This document shows, in pieces, positions 10,421 to 17,790 of a stretch of 64,000 nt of DNA (within the stretch, counting starts at the first letter, position 1; each line of letters begins with the position of its first letter). Both the position numbers and the translations under genes were made by a program. The stretch comes from Actinophytocola xanthii (lineage in GTDB: Bacteria > Actinomycetota > Actinomycetes > Mycobacteriales > Pseudonocardiaceae): contig NZ_MSIE01000011.1 of the NCBI RefSeq assembly GCF_001921205.1, positions 62,001 to 126,000 of the forward strand, in the 5' to 3' direction. The notes under the pieces were generated by a model. The model had not been told where the DNA came from and made no database searches. It worked only from the letters and a program-made list of their open reading frames with translations.

Positions 10421-10831
10421 TCAGACCGCCATGTCTTCCGCGGACTCGACGATCGGGCGCACGTCGGCGACGTAGCTCTCCCTGGCGTCGGCCGGGCCGG
10501 GGCAGTTCGCGAGCTTCGCGGCGATCTCGGTCGCCCGGTCGTAGCTCGCGCACTCGACGACCCAGTACCCGGCCAGCACCTCCTGGGTCTCGGCGTACGG
10601 CCCGTCGGTCACCACGGGAACGCCGTCCCGCAGCTGGAGCCGCCGGGTGTGCACCGGCGCGGCGAGGCCCCGGGTCTCGACCAGCTCGCCGGACTCGGCC
10701 AGCTCGGCGTTGAACTCGGCCATGAACGTGCCCATGGCGGCGAAGTCCTCGGCGGTCCAGGCCGATCCGGGCTTGCCGGACATGCCGTCGTAGTCGAGCT
10801 GCGAACCGTAGGTCAGGATCATGTACTTCAT
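10421..10831 (-). CDS. YCII/DGPF-domain protein, partner of ECF42 sigma factor
   Basis: A 136-residue dimeric alpha-beta barrel (ferredoxin-like) protein of the YCII family. The DGPF-type motif is present as VVTDGPYAETQEVLAGYWVVE (about 80-100). Such proteins are the usual neighbours and presumed targets of ECF42 sigma factors; their chemistry is unknown. The ATG at 10831 has the ribosome site GGAGAGGA. A 7-bp inverted repeat (10849-10867) lies just upstream. Confidence 0.88.
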   Translation of the reverse strand: MKYMILTYGSQLDYDGMSGKPGSAWTAEDFAAMGTFMAEFNAELAESGELVETRGLAAPVHTRRLQLRDGVPVVTDGPYAETQEVLAGYWVVECASYDRATEIAAKLANCPGPADARESYVADVRPIVESAEDMAV

Positions 10832-10848
10832 GGTTTTTCCTCTCCGCC

Positions 10849-10867
10849 GGACACCGCGGTGGTGTCC
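10849..10867. promoter_or_regulatory. Inverted repeat between lipid kinase and YCII genes
   Basis: GGACACC-GCGGT-GGTGTCC forms a 7-bp stem with a 5-nt loop in the 64-bp gap upstream of the YCII start. It could end the pafB-to-kinase transcript or be an operator for the YCII-ECF42-helY unit. No U-tract is visible, so the role is uncertain. Confidence 0.35.
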
Positions 10868-10895
10868 TTCGCCGGAGACGTCGAGGCCGCTCCGG

Positions 10896-11807
10896 CTAAC
10901 CGGACACGACCCGGCCGACGATCGTCAACGCGCCCGGCACACAGCTGACCTGGACCGGAAGCGGGCCGATCCGCTCGCCGTCAGCGTAGGCGACCCAGCC
11001 GTTGGCCTCGCCGAGCCGGACCTCACGGGCCCGGGAGGTCGTGACGACGGGGTTGTCGACGTGCCGGCCGGAACGCAGGCCGGGGAGCATCCGCACCAGG
11101 TCCAGCCGGCTCGCCCGGCCGACGAGCGTGATGTCGAACAGGCCGTCGGTCGGGTCGGCGGTCGGGCAGATCGGGATGCCGCCGCCGTAGTGGGGGATGT
11201 TGCCCACGGCGACCTGGGTGGCCTCGACCTCGGTGCGGCCGCCGTCCTCGACCAGCGAGAGCCGACCGGCCCGCAGCCGCGCCAGTTCGGCGAGGATCGC
11301 CAGGTCGTAGCGGCGCGGGCCGGACGGCCAGCGCATCCGGTTGGCCCGCTCGTTGACCGCCGAGTCGAACCCGGCACACAGCACGCCGGCGAACCACCGG
11401 GAGGCTGCCGGCCCGCCGCCCTCGACGCGACCGAGGTCGATCCGGGTCCGGCGGTCGGCCGCCAGGTCCGCCACCAGGGCGTCGGCGGCGGCAAGCGGAT
11501 CGGTGGGCGCGCCGAGCGTGCGGGCCAGGTCGTTGCCGGTGCCGGCGGGGACGACGGCCAGCGCCACGTCGTGCTCGGCGCAGAACTGCACGCCCTGGTG
11601 GACCGAGCCGTCACCGCCGACCACCACGACCAGGTCGAGTCCGCTGTCCCGGGCCCTGGCCATGAGCGACCTGGACTCCTCGACCGAGCCGACCCGGATC
11701 ACCGCGAGGTCGTCGACGGCACCGCGTAACCGGGTGGCGACCGCGTCCGCGATCCGGCCCGCCCGCCCCAGACCGGAGGCCGGGTGCACCACCAGCGCGG
11801 CCCTCAT
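10896..11807 (-). CDS. Diacylglycerol kinase-family lipid kinase
   Basis: 303 residues of the DAGK/sphingosine-kinase catalytic family. GGDGSVH at 64-70 is the ATP-binding signature and PAGTGNDLAR at 87-96 is the second glycine-rich motif. A C-terminal beta-sandwich ends in VSCVPGALTIVGR. It likely phosphorylates diacylglycerol or a related membrane lipid at the inner membrane face. It lies 25 bp downstream of tatC in the same direction and could share that transcript. The lipid substrate is not decided by sequence. Confidence 0.88.
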   Translation of the reverse strand: MRAALVVHPASGLGRAGRIADAVATRLRGAVDDLAVIRVGSVEESRSLMARARDSGLDLVVVVGGDGSVHQGVQFCAEHDVALAVVPAGTGNDLARTLGAPTDPLAAADALVADLAADRRTRIDLGRVEGGGPAASRWFAGVLCAGFDSAVNERANRMRWPSGPRRYDLAILAELARLRAGRLSLVEDGGRTEVEATQVAVGNIPHYGGGIPICPTADPTDGLFDITLVGRASRLDLVRMLPGLRSGRHVDNPVVTTSRAREVRLGEANGWVAYADGERIGPLPVQVSCVPGALTIVGRVVSG

Positions 11808-11832
11808 GCCGCTCGGTGTCCCACGCGCCGCC

Positions 11833-12801
11833 TCAGGTCACGTCGTCGAGGCCGGCCGCGCTGGTGTCGGCCTTCTTCTTCCCGGCCTTCCCCTCGTCGA
11901 CCTCGTCCGGGTCGAGGTCGTAGTCCTCCGGGTCACCCCAGCCCTCGGCCACCGCCTTGCGCGCGGCCTTGCGGTCGTGCACCCGGGCGATCTGGACGGA
12001 GATCTCGAACAGCACGGTCATCGACGCGGCCAGCGCGACCATCCCGATGGGGTCGGTGCCGGGCGTGGCGACCGCGGCGAAGACGACCAGCGCGAAGATG
12101 ATCCCGCGCCGCCAGGCCTTGAGGTTGCGGTAGGGCAGGATGCCGATCCGGTTGAGCATGGTGATCAGCAGCGGCAGCTCGAAGCTGACACCGAAGATCA
12201 ACAGCATCACGAGGACGAACGAGATGTAGTCGTTCGCCGAGAGCGCGGTGATGAAGGTCTCGCCACCGAAGCTGATCAGCACCTCGAGGCCCTTGGGCAC
12301 CACGAAGTAGGCGAGCACCGCGCCCGCCGTGAACAGCACCGACGCGAGCATCACGAAGATCCGGGTGAACTTCCGCTCGTTGTCGTAGAGCCCCGGAGTG
12401 ATGAACGCCCAGATCTGGTAGAGCCAGAACGGGCTGGTCAGCACGGCGCCGGCGGCCAGACCCACCTTGAACTGGATGAGGAACGCCTCGAACGGCTTGG
12501 TCTGGATCAGCTGGCAGACGCCGGGCACGAACTCGGCGCGACCGTGCCTCCCGGCCGGCAGCGCACAGTACGGGTCGGTGAGCAGCTTGCCGAGCGACGG
12601 GATCGGGCCGACCGACCAGTTGAACCAGAGGAAGCCCGCCACACAGCCGACCAGCAGCGCCAACAGCGCCATACCGAGCCGGTGTTTCAGCTCGTAGAGA
12701 TGATCCCGAAGGGTCATCGTGCCGTCGGGATTGTGCCGGCGGCTCCGCAGACGTTTCTTCTCGCGCCGACTCTCGTCCCGGCGGTGCGGGATACGCGCCA
12801 C
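11833..12801 (-). CDS. tatC: Twin-arginine translocase subunit TatC
   Basis: 322 residues with six hydrophobic helices. TatC hallmarks are present: MTLRDHLYELKHRLG, the SPFWLYQIWAFITPGLYDNERK loop, FGVSFELPLLITML and a terminal TPGTDPIGMV. It is the signal-peptide receptor of the Tat pathway for folded proteins and pairs with the TatA encoded 17 bp upstream. A basic N-terminal extension (28 residues before MTLRD) and a charged 50-residue C-terminal tail are longer than in E. coli but common in actinobacteria. Start GTG 12801. Confidence 0.95.
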   Translation of the reverse strand: MARIPHRRDESRREKKRLRSRRHNPDGTMTLRDHLYELKHRLGMALLALLVGCVAGFLWFNWSVGPIPSLGKLLTDPYCALPAGRHGRAEFVPGVCQLIQTKPFEAFLIQFKVGLAAGAVLTSPFWLYQIWAFITPGLYDNERKFTRIFVMLASVLFTAGAVLAYFVVPKGLEVLISFGGETFITALSANDYISFVLVMLLIFGVSFELPLLITMLNRIGILPYRNLKAWRRGIIFALVVFAAVATPGTDPIGMVALAASMTVLFEISVQIARVHDRKAARKAVAEGWGDPEDYDLDPDEVDEGKAGKKKADTSAAGLDDVT

Positions 12802-12818
12802 CGTCGTGACCTGTTCTC

Positions 12819-13157
12819 TCAGCTGGCGTTGTTGTTCTGCTGGGCCTGCTCAGCCGGTTGCGAGCCGTTGACCGGCTGCGCGGCGTTCGACACGGGCTGT
12901 GTCGTGGCGTTCGGCGTGGCGTTCGGCGTCGCCGGCTGGGCCTGCGGCAGCTGCTGCTGCACGGGCTGCTGGACCGGCTGCTCGACCGAGGTCTGCTTGT
13001 CGGCGTCGTCACCGCCGCGCATGCCCTTGGTCTCCTCCTTGAACGCCTTCGCGGACTTTCCGAGCGAACGCGCCATCTCCGGCAGCTTCCGTGCTCCGAA
13101 GAGCAGGATGATCACCCCGGCGATGATCAAGAGCTCGGGCACACCCAAGTTACCCAC
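12819..13157 (-). CDS. tatA: Twin-arginine translocase subunit TatA
   Basis: 112 residues. The N-terminal transmembrane helix LGVPELLIIAGVIILLFG is followed by the amphipathic KLPEMARSLGKSAKAFKEE. The tail is long, Gln/Pro/Asn-rich and low-complexity (QPVQQPVQQ). The start is chosen as GTG 13157 (MGNLG...). An AGGAGG ribosome site ends six bases before it, whereas the ATG at 13163 would have that site touching its first base. The start overlaps the stop of the upstream small membrane protein by 8 bp, suggesting coupling. It forms the Tat pore with TatC. Confidence 0.93.
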   Translation of the reverse strand: MGNLGVPELLIIAGVIILLFGARKLPEMARSLGKSAKAFKEETKGMRGGDDADKQTSVEQPVQQPVQQQLPQAQPATPNATPNATTQPVSNAAQPVNGSQPAEQAQQNNNAS

Positions 13158-13416
13158 GGTCATCCTCCTGTCTCCCCCGGTGCCCTGATGGTACGTCAAC
13201 CGGAGTGTGCTTCACCCGTACGCGGGTCTCTTTCATCGCCACCCGCAGTGCGGCGGACCGCGCCCGCAGGTGGCCGGTCTCGTCGCCGATGCGCGCGTTG
13301 ACCGAGGCCGCGGTCGTACCGAACCGGCGCACGGTGCGTGCCACACGAACCAGCACCGCGACGAGCAGTACGAGTCCCACGGCGAGCACGATCCAGGTCG
13401 GCAGGTACGACATCAC
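13150..13416 (-). CDS. Small single-pass membrane protein upstream of tatA
   Basis: 88 residues: an N-terminal helix (LPTWIVLAVGLVLLVAVLVRVARTVRRF), then a hydrophilic, possibly coiled tail with VNARIGDETGHLRARSAAL. No recognised family. It lies between pafC and tatA in the same direction, and its TAA stop overlaps the tatA start region. It is therefore probably co-transcribed and translationally coupled. A role in the Tat or PafBC systems is not established. Confidence 0.7.
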   Translation of the reverse strand: MMSYLPTWIVLAVGLVLLVAVLVRVARTVRRFGTTAASVNARIGDETGHLRARSAALRVAMKETRVRVKHTPVDVPSGHRGRQEDDRG

Positions 13417-13471
13417 GTTCCTACCGTAGTGGGCGTGTGGCGGCCGTGGGGAGGACGATACCGACCGTTTG

Positions 13472-14446
13472 TCATGGCGCCACCGTGAGTTGCCCGGCCC
13501 TGGCGAGCGCCCGGCGTGCCCGCTCCCGCAGGCTCTCCGCCAGCACGGCCGGCTCCTCGACCGTCACGTCGCCGCCGAGACCGAGCAGCAGGCGCACCAT
13601 CCAGGACTGGTCGGCGTAGCGCATCCGGATCCGCAGCCGGCCCCCGTCCAGCTCGGTCAACCGCTCGACCGGGTAGTACTCCGAGACCCAGCGCGCGTCC
13701 GGCTCGAGCACCAGCTGGGCGACCTCGTGGTCTGGCCGCTCCCGGAACAGCCCCGCCGTGGTGTCGGTGCGCTCGGCGTAGGGCGGCGGGACCGCCGGCT
13801 CGTCGAGCTCGGTGACCTCGTCGATCCGGTCCAGCCGGAACAGCCGGACCGCCTCGGCCCGGCGGCACCAGGCCTCCAGGTAGCTGCGGCCCTCGACGAT
13901 CAGCATGCGCATGGGGTCGACGGTGCGCTCGGCGACCTGGTCCCTGGACGCGGTGTAGTAGGTCATCCGCAGAGCCCGGCCGGCCGTGAGCGCGGCCTGC
14001 ACGACCTGGCGGGAACGGGCCGTCCGCGCGCCCTCGCGCACGCCGAGCGCCACCGCGACCCCCGCCGGCTGGGCCTGTCCGGCGGCGGCCTCGATCTTGG
14101 CGACCGCCCGCCGGACCGCGTCGGCGTCGGCGACGCCGGGAGCGTCCAGGAGCGTGCGCAGGGCCACGAGCAGCGCCGTCGCCTCGGCTCCGGTCAGCCG
14201 CAGTGGACGGCTCATCCCCGCGTCGAAGGTGACCGTGATCGTGTCGCCCTCGAACGAGAGGTCGATGAGGTCTCCCGGGCCGTACCCGGGCAGCCCGCAC
14301 ATCCAGAGCAGCTCGAGGTCCTTGCGCAGCTGCCGCGCGGTGACCCCGAAGTCCGCGGCCGCCTCGTCGATGCGGATGCCGGGGCGGGCGATCAGGTACG
14401 GCACGAGGGCCAGCAGGCGGGGCAGCCGCTCCTGGGACGAGCTCAT
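13472..14446 (-). CDS. pafC: PafC, WYL-domain transcriptional regulator
   Basis: 324 residues. An N-terminal helix-turn-helix (RIDEAAADFGVTARQLRKDLELLWMCGLPG) is followed by a WYL Sm-like ligand domain (about 145-230, RSYLEAWCRRAEAVRLFRLDRI). A WCX C-terminal extension ends the chain. PafB and PafC act together as the LexA-independent mitomycin/DNA-damage activator in mycobacteria, probably sensing ssDNA. The start ATG overlaps the pafB stop as ATGA. The proteasome-gene name is historical; the role is transcriptional. Confidence 0.92.
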   Translation of the reverse strand: MSSSQERLPRLLALVPYLIARPGIRIDEAAADFGVTARQLRKDLELLWMCGLPGYGPGDLIDLSFEGDTITVTFDAGMSRPLRLTGAEATALLVALRTLLDAPGVADADAVRRAVAKIEAAAGQAQPAGVAVALGVREGARTARSRQVVQAALTAGRALRMTYYTASRDQVAERTVDPMRMLIVEGRSYLEAWCRRAEAVRLFRLDRIDEVTELDEPAVPPPYAERTDTTAGLFRERPDHEVAQLVLEPDARWVSEYYPVERLTELDGGRLRIRMRYADQSWMVRLLLGLGGDVTVEEPAVLAESLRERARRALARAGQLTVAP

Positions 14447-15426
14447 CTCCTGGCCTCCACACCGCCGACCGCCGCGAGCAGGCGCTCCTGCACGGACTTG
14501 CGCAGCACCTCGGGCTCCAGCACGACCGCGTCCTCGCCGTAGCCGGCGATCCAGCTCGCCGCCGAGTCGGGGTGGAACAGGTCCAGCTCGATGACGTCGC
14601 CTGGCACGTCGTCCAGGGTCCGCTCACCGACGACCCGAGCCCGGCGGCGCAGGCCGGCGGCACGCTGGCGGGCCACCCAGAGGCGGGCCGTGGTGGTGTC
14701 CGGGGGCTCGCCGGTGCTGGCCGAGACGAACTCCAGCAGGTCCACCTCCGGCGGACGGGCCACCACTCCGGTCGGCCCGAACGCGGTGACCTCGCCGACG
14801 ATCCTGGACAGCCGGAAGCAGCGGGGCGCGTCCCGGTCGCGGTCGTGGCCAACGACGTACCAGCGACCCCGCCAGGAGACCACCCCCCACGGTTCGAGCG
14901 TGCGGGTGCGCAGTTCGGCCGGGCTCGGCCGCCGGTAGTCGAACCGCACGGCGCGGCCGGCCTGGACCGCGGCGAGCAGCGGAGCGAAGGCGGGCTCGGT
15001 GGTCCGCACCTTGGGCTCCACGACGGCGGGCACGCCCTGGTCGACGTCGACACCCGCGGCCCGCAGCTTGAGCAGCGCGCCGGCCGCCGCGCCGGTCAGC
15101 TCCGGGGAGTCCCACAGCCGCACCGCGAGCGCCACCGCGGCGGCCTCGTCCGGCTCGAGGTCGATGTCGCCGAGCTCGTAGTCCCGCCGGGCGATCCGGT
15201 AGCCGTCCTCGGCGTCCACCGCGCGGGTGCGGCCGAACTCCAGCGGGATGCCGAGGTCGCGCAGCTCGTTCTTGTCCCGCTCGAACATCCGGTAGAAGGC
15301 CTCGTCGGTTGGCGCGTCGGTGTAGCCGGCGACGATGGCACGGATGCGCTCGGCCGGCAGGTACTGGCGCGTGGACAGCAGGCACAGCACCAGGTTCACG
15401 AGTCGTTCGGCGCGGGCGACGGACAC
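14443..15426 (-). CDS. pafB: PafB, WYL-domain transcriptional regulator
   Basis: About 327 residues, with the same layout as PafC. The winged helix lies in the first 90 residues (VNLVLCLLSTRQYLPAERIRAIV, FYRMFERDKNELRDLGIPL). A WYL domain is near 150-230 (FDYRRPSP, LEPWGVVSWRGRWYVVGHDRDR) and a WCX domain follows. GTG 15426 (VSVARAERLVNL) is taken as start because the residues before it are unlike the family. It is the first gene of a long minus-strand run through tatC, divergent from the FadR gene. Confidence 0.92.
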   Translation of the reverse strand: MSVARAERLVNLVLCLLSTRQYLPAERIRAIVAGYTDAPTDEAFYRMFERDKNELRDLGIPLEFGRTRAVDAEDGYRIARRDYELGDIDLEPDEAAAVALAVRLWDSPELTGAAAGALLKLRAAGVDVDQGVPAVVEPKVRTTEPAFAPLLAAVQAGRAVRFDYRRPSPAELRTRTLEPWGVVSWRGRWYVVGHDRDRDAPRCFRLSRIVGEVTAFGPTGVVARPPEVDLLEFVSASTGEPPDTTTARLWVARQRAAGLRRRARVVGERTLDDVPGDVIELDLFHPDSAASWIAGYGEDAVVLEPEVLRKSVQERLLAAVGGVEARR

Positions 15427-15511
15427 GTTTCGAACTCTAGCCCGACTGCTCGCGGCAGCGTTCGCCAACTCGCCAACGGCCGCGGGGAGAACCTCGGATC
15501 CGACACCCGAC

Positions 15512-15522
15512 TGGTCTGACCA
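15512..15522. promoter_or_regulatory. Putative FadR-type operator
   Basis: TGGTCTGACCA fits the FadR-subfamily consensus TnGTnnnACnA exactly. It lies 38 bp before the FadR gene and 85 bp before pafB. Autoregulation of the FadR-hydroxylase pair is the likely role; an effect on pafB is possible. Confidence 0.6.
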
Positions 15523-15560
15523 CTTGACCAAGGGCGGGCTACGCGCAACAGTACGTGGTC

Positions 15561-16289
15561 ATGGCACTGCAGCCGGTCACCCGCCGCTCGGTCCCCGAGG
15601 CGGTGTTCGACCAGATCGTGGCCGAGGTGGTGAGCGGTCAGCTCGCCCCCGGCGACACCCTGCCGAGCGAACGCCACCTCGCCGAGCTGCTCGGCGTCTC
15701 CCGCCCGGCCGTGCGCGAGGCGTTGCAGCGCGTCGCCGCCGCCGGGCTGGTCGAGGTCCGGCAGGGCGACCCCACGACGGTGCGGGACTACCGCCGGCAC
15801 GCCGGCCTCGACCTGCTCCCCCGGCTGCTGGTGCCGCGGGGGGAGCTCGACCTCTCGGTCGCGCGCAGCGTGCTGGAGGCCCGGCTGCACATCGGCCCCG
15901 AGGTCGCGGGGCTCGCGGCGGAGCGGGCGGGGAACGCGCTGGCCGAACCGCTGCGCGCCGCGGTCGCCGACCTGGAGGCCGCCGCGGACCCGGTCCAGCG
16001 CCAGCGCGTCGCGCTCGGGTTCTGGGAGCACGTCGTCGAGGGGGCCGACTCGATCGCGTTCCAGCTGATGTTCAACAGCCTCCGCGCCGCCTACGAGCCG
16101 GCGTTGGCCGTGCTGGGCACGGTGATGGAGGCCGAGGTCGGCCGGGTCGAGGCCTACCGGGAGCTGGCCGCGGCGATCGTCGCCGGCGACGCACCCGAGG
16201 CGCGCCGGCTCGCCGACGACCTGCTGGGGACGGGCACCAGGGAACTGTTGGCGGTGATCCGCGCACTGGAGGAGCAGCCCGATGACTGA
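15561..16289 (+). CDS. FadR-subfamily GntR transcriptional regulator
   Basis: 242 residues. A GntR winged helix lies in 10-75 ([41 protein letters not shown]). An all-helical FCD effector domain follows ([41 protein letters not shown]). FCD regulators bind carboxylic acids or acyl-CoA. The ATG at 15561 is preferred over GTG 15555. The next gene starts 8 bp before its stop, so it probably controls that fatty-acid hydroxylase-like gene. An exact FadR consensus site lies upstream. Confidence 0.88.
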   Translation: MALQPVTRRSVPEAVFDQIVAEVVSGQLAPGDTLPSERHLAELLGVSRPAVREALQRVAAAGLVEVRQGDPTTVRDYRRHAGLDLLPRLLVPRGELDLSVARSVLEARLHIGPEVAGLAAERAGNALAEPLRAAVADLEAAADPVQRQRVALGFWEHVVEGADSIAFQLMFNSLRAAYEPALAVLGTVMEAEVGRVEAYRELAAAIVAGDAPEARRLADDLLGTGTRELLAVIRALEEQPDD

Positions 16290-17016
16290 CCGGACGGACG
16301 ACGTGGAGCGGCGGGCGCTGGCCAGGGTGCGGGCCGACGAGGCGATGACCGGCTCGCGGCGCCGGTCGGTCGGCCTGCGCCAGGTGGCCGCCGCGTTCTG
16401 GCGGCACCCGTCGCCGTGGCTGCTCACCACACTGCTCCTGGCCGCGTTCGGCGCGCGTGTCCTGGCCGGTGACTGGCGGTGGAGCGACGCGCTCACCCCG
16501 CTCGTCATGCTCGCGGCGTTCCCGTTCTTCGAGTGGGTCGTGCACGTGTGCGTACTGCACTGGCGGCCGCGCCGGCTGGTCGGGCTGACCGTCGACCCGC
16601 TGCTGGCCCGCAAGCACCGCGAGCACCACGCGAACCCCCGTGACCTGCCGCTGGTGTTCATCCCGTGGCAGGTCCTGCTGTGGCTGCTGCCGGCGGCGAC
16701 GGCGACCGGTCTGCTGGCCTTCCCCCGCCTGGAGCTCGGCCTGACCTTCCTCACCGTGCTCGCCGCCCTCGGGCTGACCTACGAGTGGACCCACTACCTG
16801 ATCCACAGCGACTACCGGCCCCGCTCGGCGCCGTACCGCGCGATCTGGCGCAACCACCGGCTGCACCACTACAAGAACGAGCACTACTGGTTCACGGTGA
16901 CCACCTCCGGCACCGCGGACCGGGTGCTCGGCACCTGTCCCGACCCCGCCCGGGTCGACTCCTCCCCCACCGTGCGCGCCCTGCACGCCCGGGAGGCCCC
17001 AGGGGTCAGCCGCTGA
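16282..17016 (+). CDS. Sterol desaturase/fatty acid hydroxylase-family membrane di-iron protein
   Basis: 244 residues with four or so membrane segments and the histidine boxes of this superfamily: [11 protein letters not shown] (HxxxxHH type), HYLIHSDY and [14 protein letters not shown]. Four to five hydrophobic stretches alternate with them. It probably inserts oxygen into, or desaturates, a lipid acyl chain or carotenoid at the cytoplasmic membrane. It overlaps the FadR regulator by 8 bp, which supports a lipid substrate. The exact substrate is unknown. Confidence 0.85.
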   Translation: MTDRTDDVERRALARVRADEAMTGSRRRSVGLRQVAAAFWRHPSPWLLTTLLLAAFGARVLAGDWRWSDALTPLVMLAAFPFFEWVVHVCVLHWRPRRLVGLTVDPLLARKHREHHANPRDLPLVFIPWQVLLWLLPAATATGLLAFPRLELGLTFLTVLAALGLTYEWTHYLIHSDYRPRSAPYRAIWRNHRLHHYKNEHYWFTVTTSGTADRVLGTCPDPARVDSSPTVRALHAREAPGVSR

Positions 17017-17707
17017 CCGCTGCGGTCATCTCGCCGACCATGACCTGCTCCTGCTCGGGGGTCAGGCCGTTGCCGGACAGGCCGTGCCCGAGGATCAGCA
17101 TCGACCGCACGACCGCCTGCTCGCGCACCTCGTCGTCGACGTCGCGCAGCGGCCCATCGAGCAGGACCGCCATGCCGTGCACCATCGACCACGCCGCGAA
17201 CTCCGCGAGCGGACGGCGCGCGGGGCTCAGGTAGCCCACCTCGACCAGCTCGTCCAGCGCGGACAGCAGCAACGTGTAGGGCCCGTCGATGGCCTGCTCC
17301 TCGCCGCCGGCGAACAGCGTCCCCTTCTCGGAGTACTCGGCCGAGAACACGGTGGCGAACAGCCCGGGTTGGGCGCGGGCGAAGGCGAGGTAGCCGCGGC
17401 CGAGCGCGGCGAGGCTGCCCAGCGCGTACTGGACGGGGTCCTCGGACCGCGGCCGCGCGGCGAGCTCCTTGTCCATCGCGGCGGTCAGCTCCTCCACCGC
17501 GCGGTCCTTGGCCGCCCAGAGCAGCTCCTCGTGCCCGGCGAAGTGCCGGTAGGCCGCCGTGGGCGTCACCCCGACCAGGCGCGCCGCCGCCCGGATCGTC
17601 ACCGAGGCCGGGCCGCCCCGAGCGGCCAGCTCCGCCGCGGCGGAGATCAGCGCGTTGCGCAGGTCGCCGTGGTGGTAGGTCCGCTTGGACGTTCCGGGCG
17701 ATCCCAT
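17006..17707 (-). CDS. TetR-family repressor, probable regulator of the MMPL exporter
   Basis: 233 residues. The TetR DNA-binding domain reads LRNALISAAAELAARGGPASVTIRAAARLVGVTPTAAYRHFAGHEELLWAA (about 15-65). The C-terminal helical domain resembles TetR_C_33/WHG types and has an FPxF-like segment (AQPGLFATVF). The ATG at 17707 is used. It is divergent from the MMPL transporter gene, with an inverted repeat in the shared 83-bp gap. Its 3' end overlaps the hydroxylase gene by 11 bp on the other strand. Confidence 0.88.
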   Translation of the reverse strand: MGSPGTSKRTYHHGDLRNALISAAAELAARGGPASVTIRAAARLVGVTPTAAYRHFAGHEELLWAAKDRAVEELTAAMDKELAARPRSEDPVQYALGSLAALGRGYLAFARAQPGLFATVFSAEYSEKGTLFAGGEEQAIDGPYTLLLSALDELVEVGYLSPARRPLAEFAAWSMVHGMAVLLDGPLRDVDDEVREQAVVRSMLILGHGLSGNGLTPEQEQVMVGEMTAAVSG

Positions 17708-17712
17708 GCCTC

Positions 17713-17734
17713 GATGTTGACACCGGCCAACATC
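17713..17734. promoter_or_regulatory. Putative TetR operator between regulator and MMPL gene
   Basis: GATGTTG-N8-CAACATC is a perfect 7-bp inverted repeat 6 bp upstream of the TetR start codon. It sits inside the 83-bp divergent gap. The location suits repression of both genes. Not experimentally shown. Confidence 0.6.
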
Positions 17735-17790
17735 CCATGGCAAGTTAACAGGCGACAAGTTTACGGTCGTACACATTCAGGGGAGGCGTC

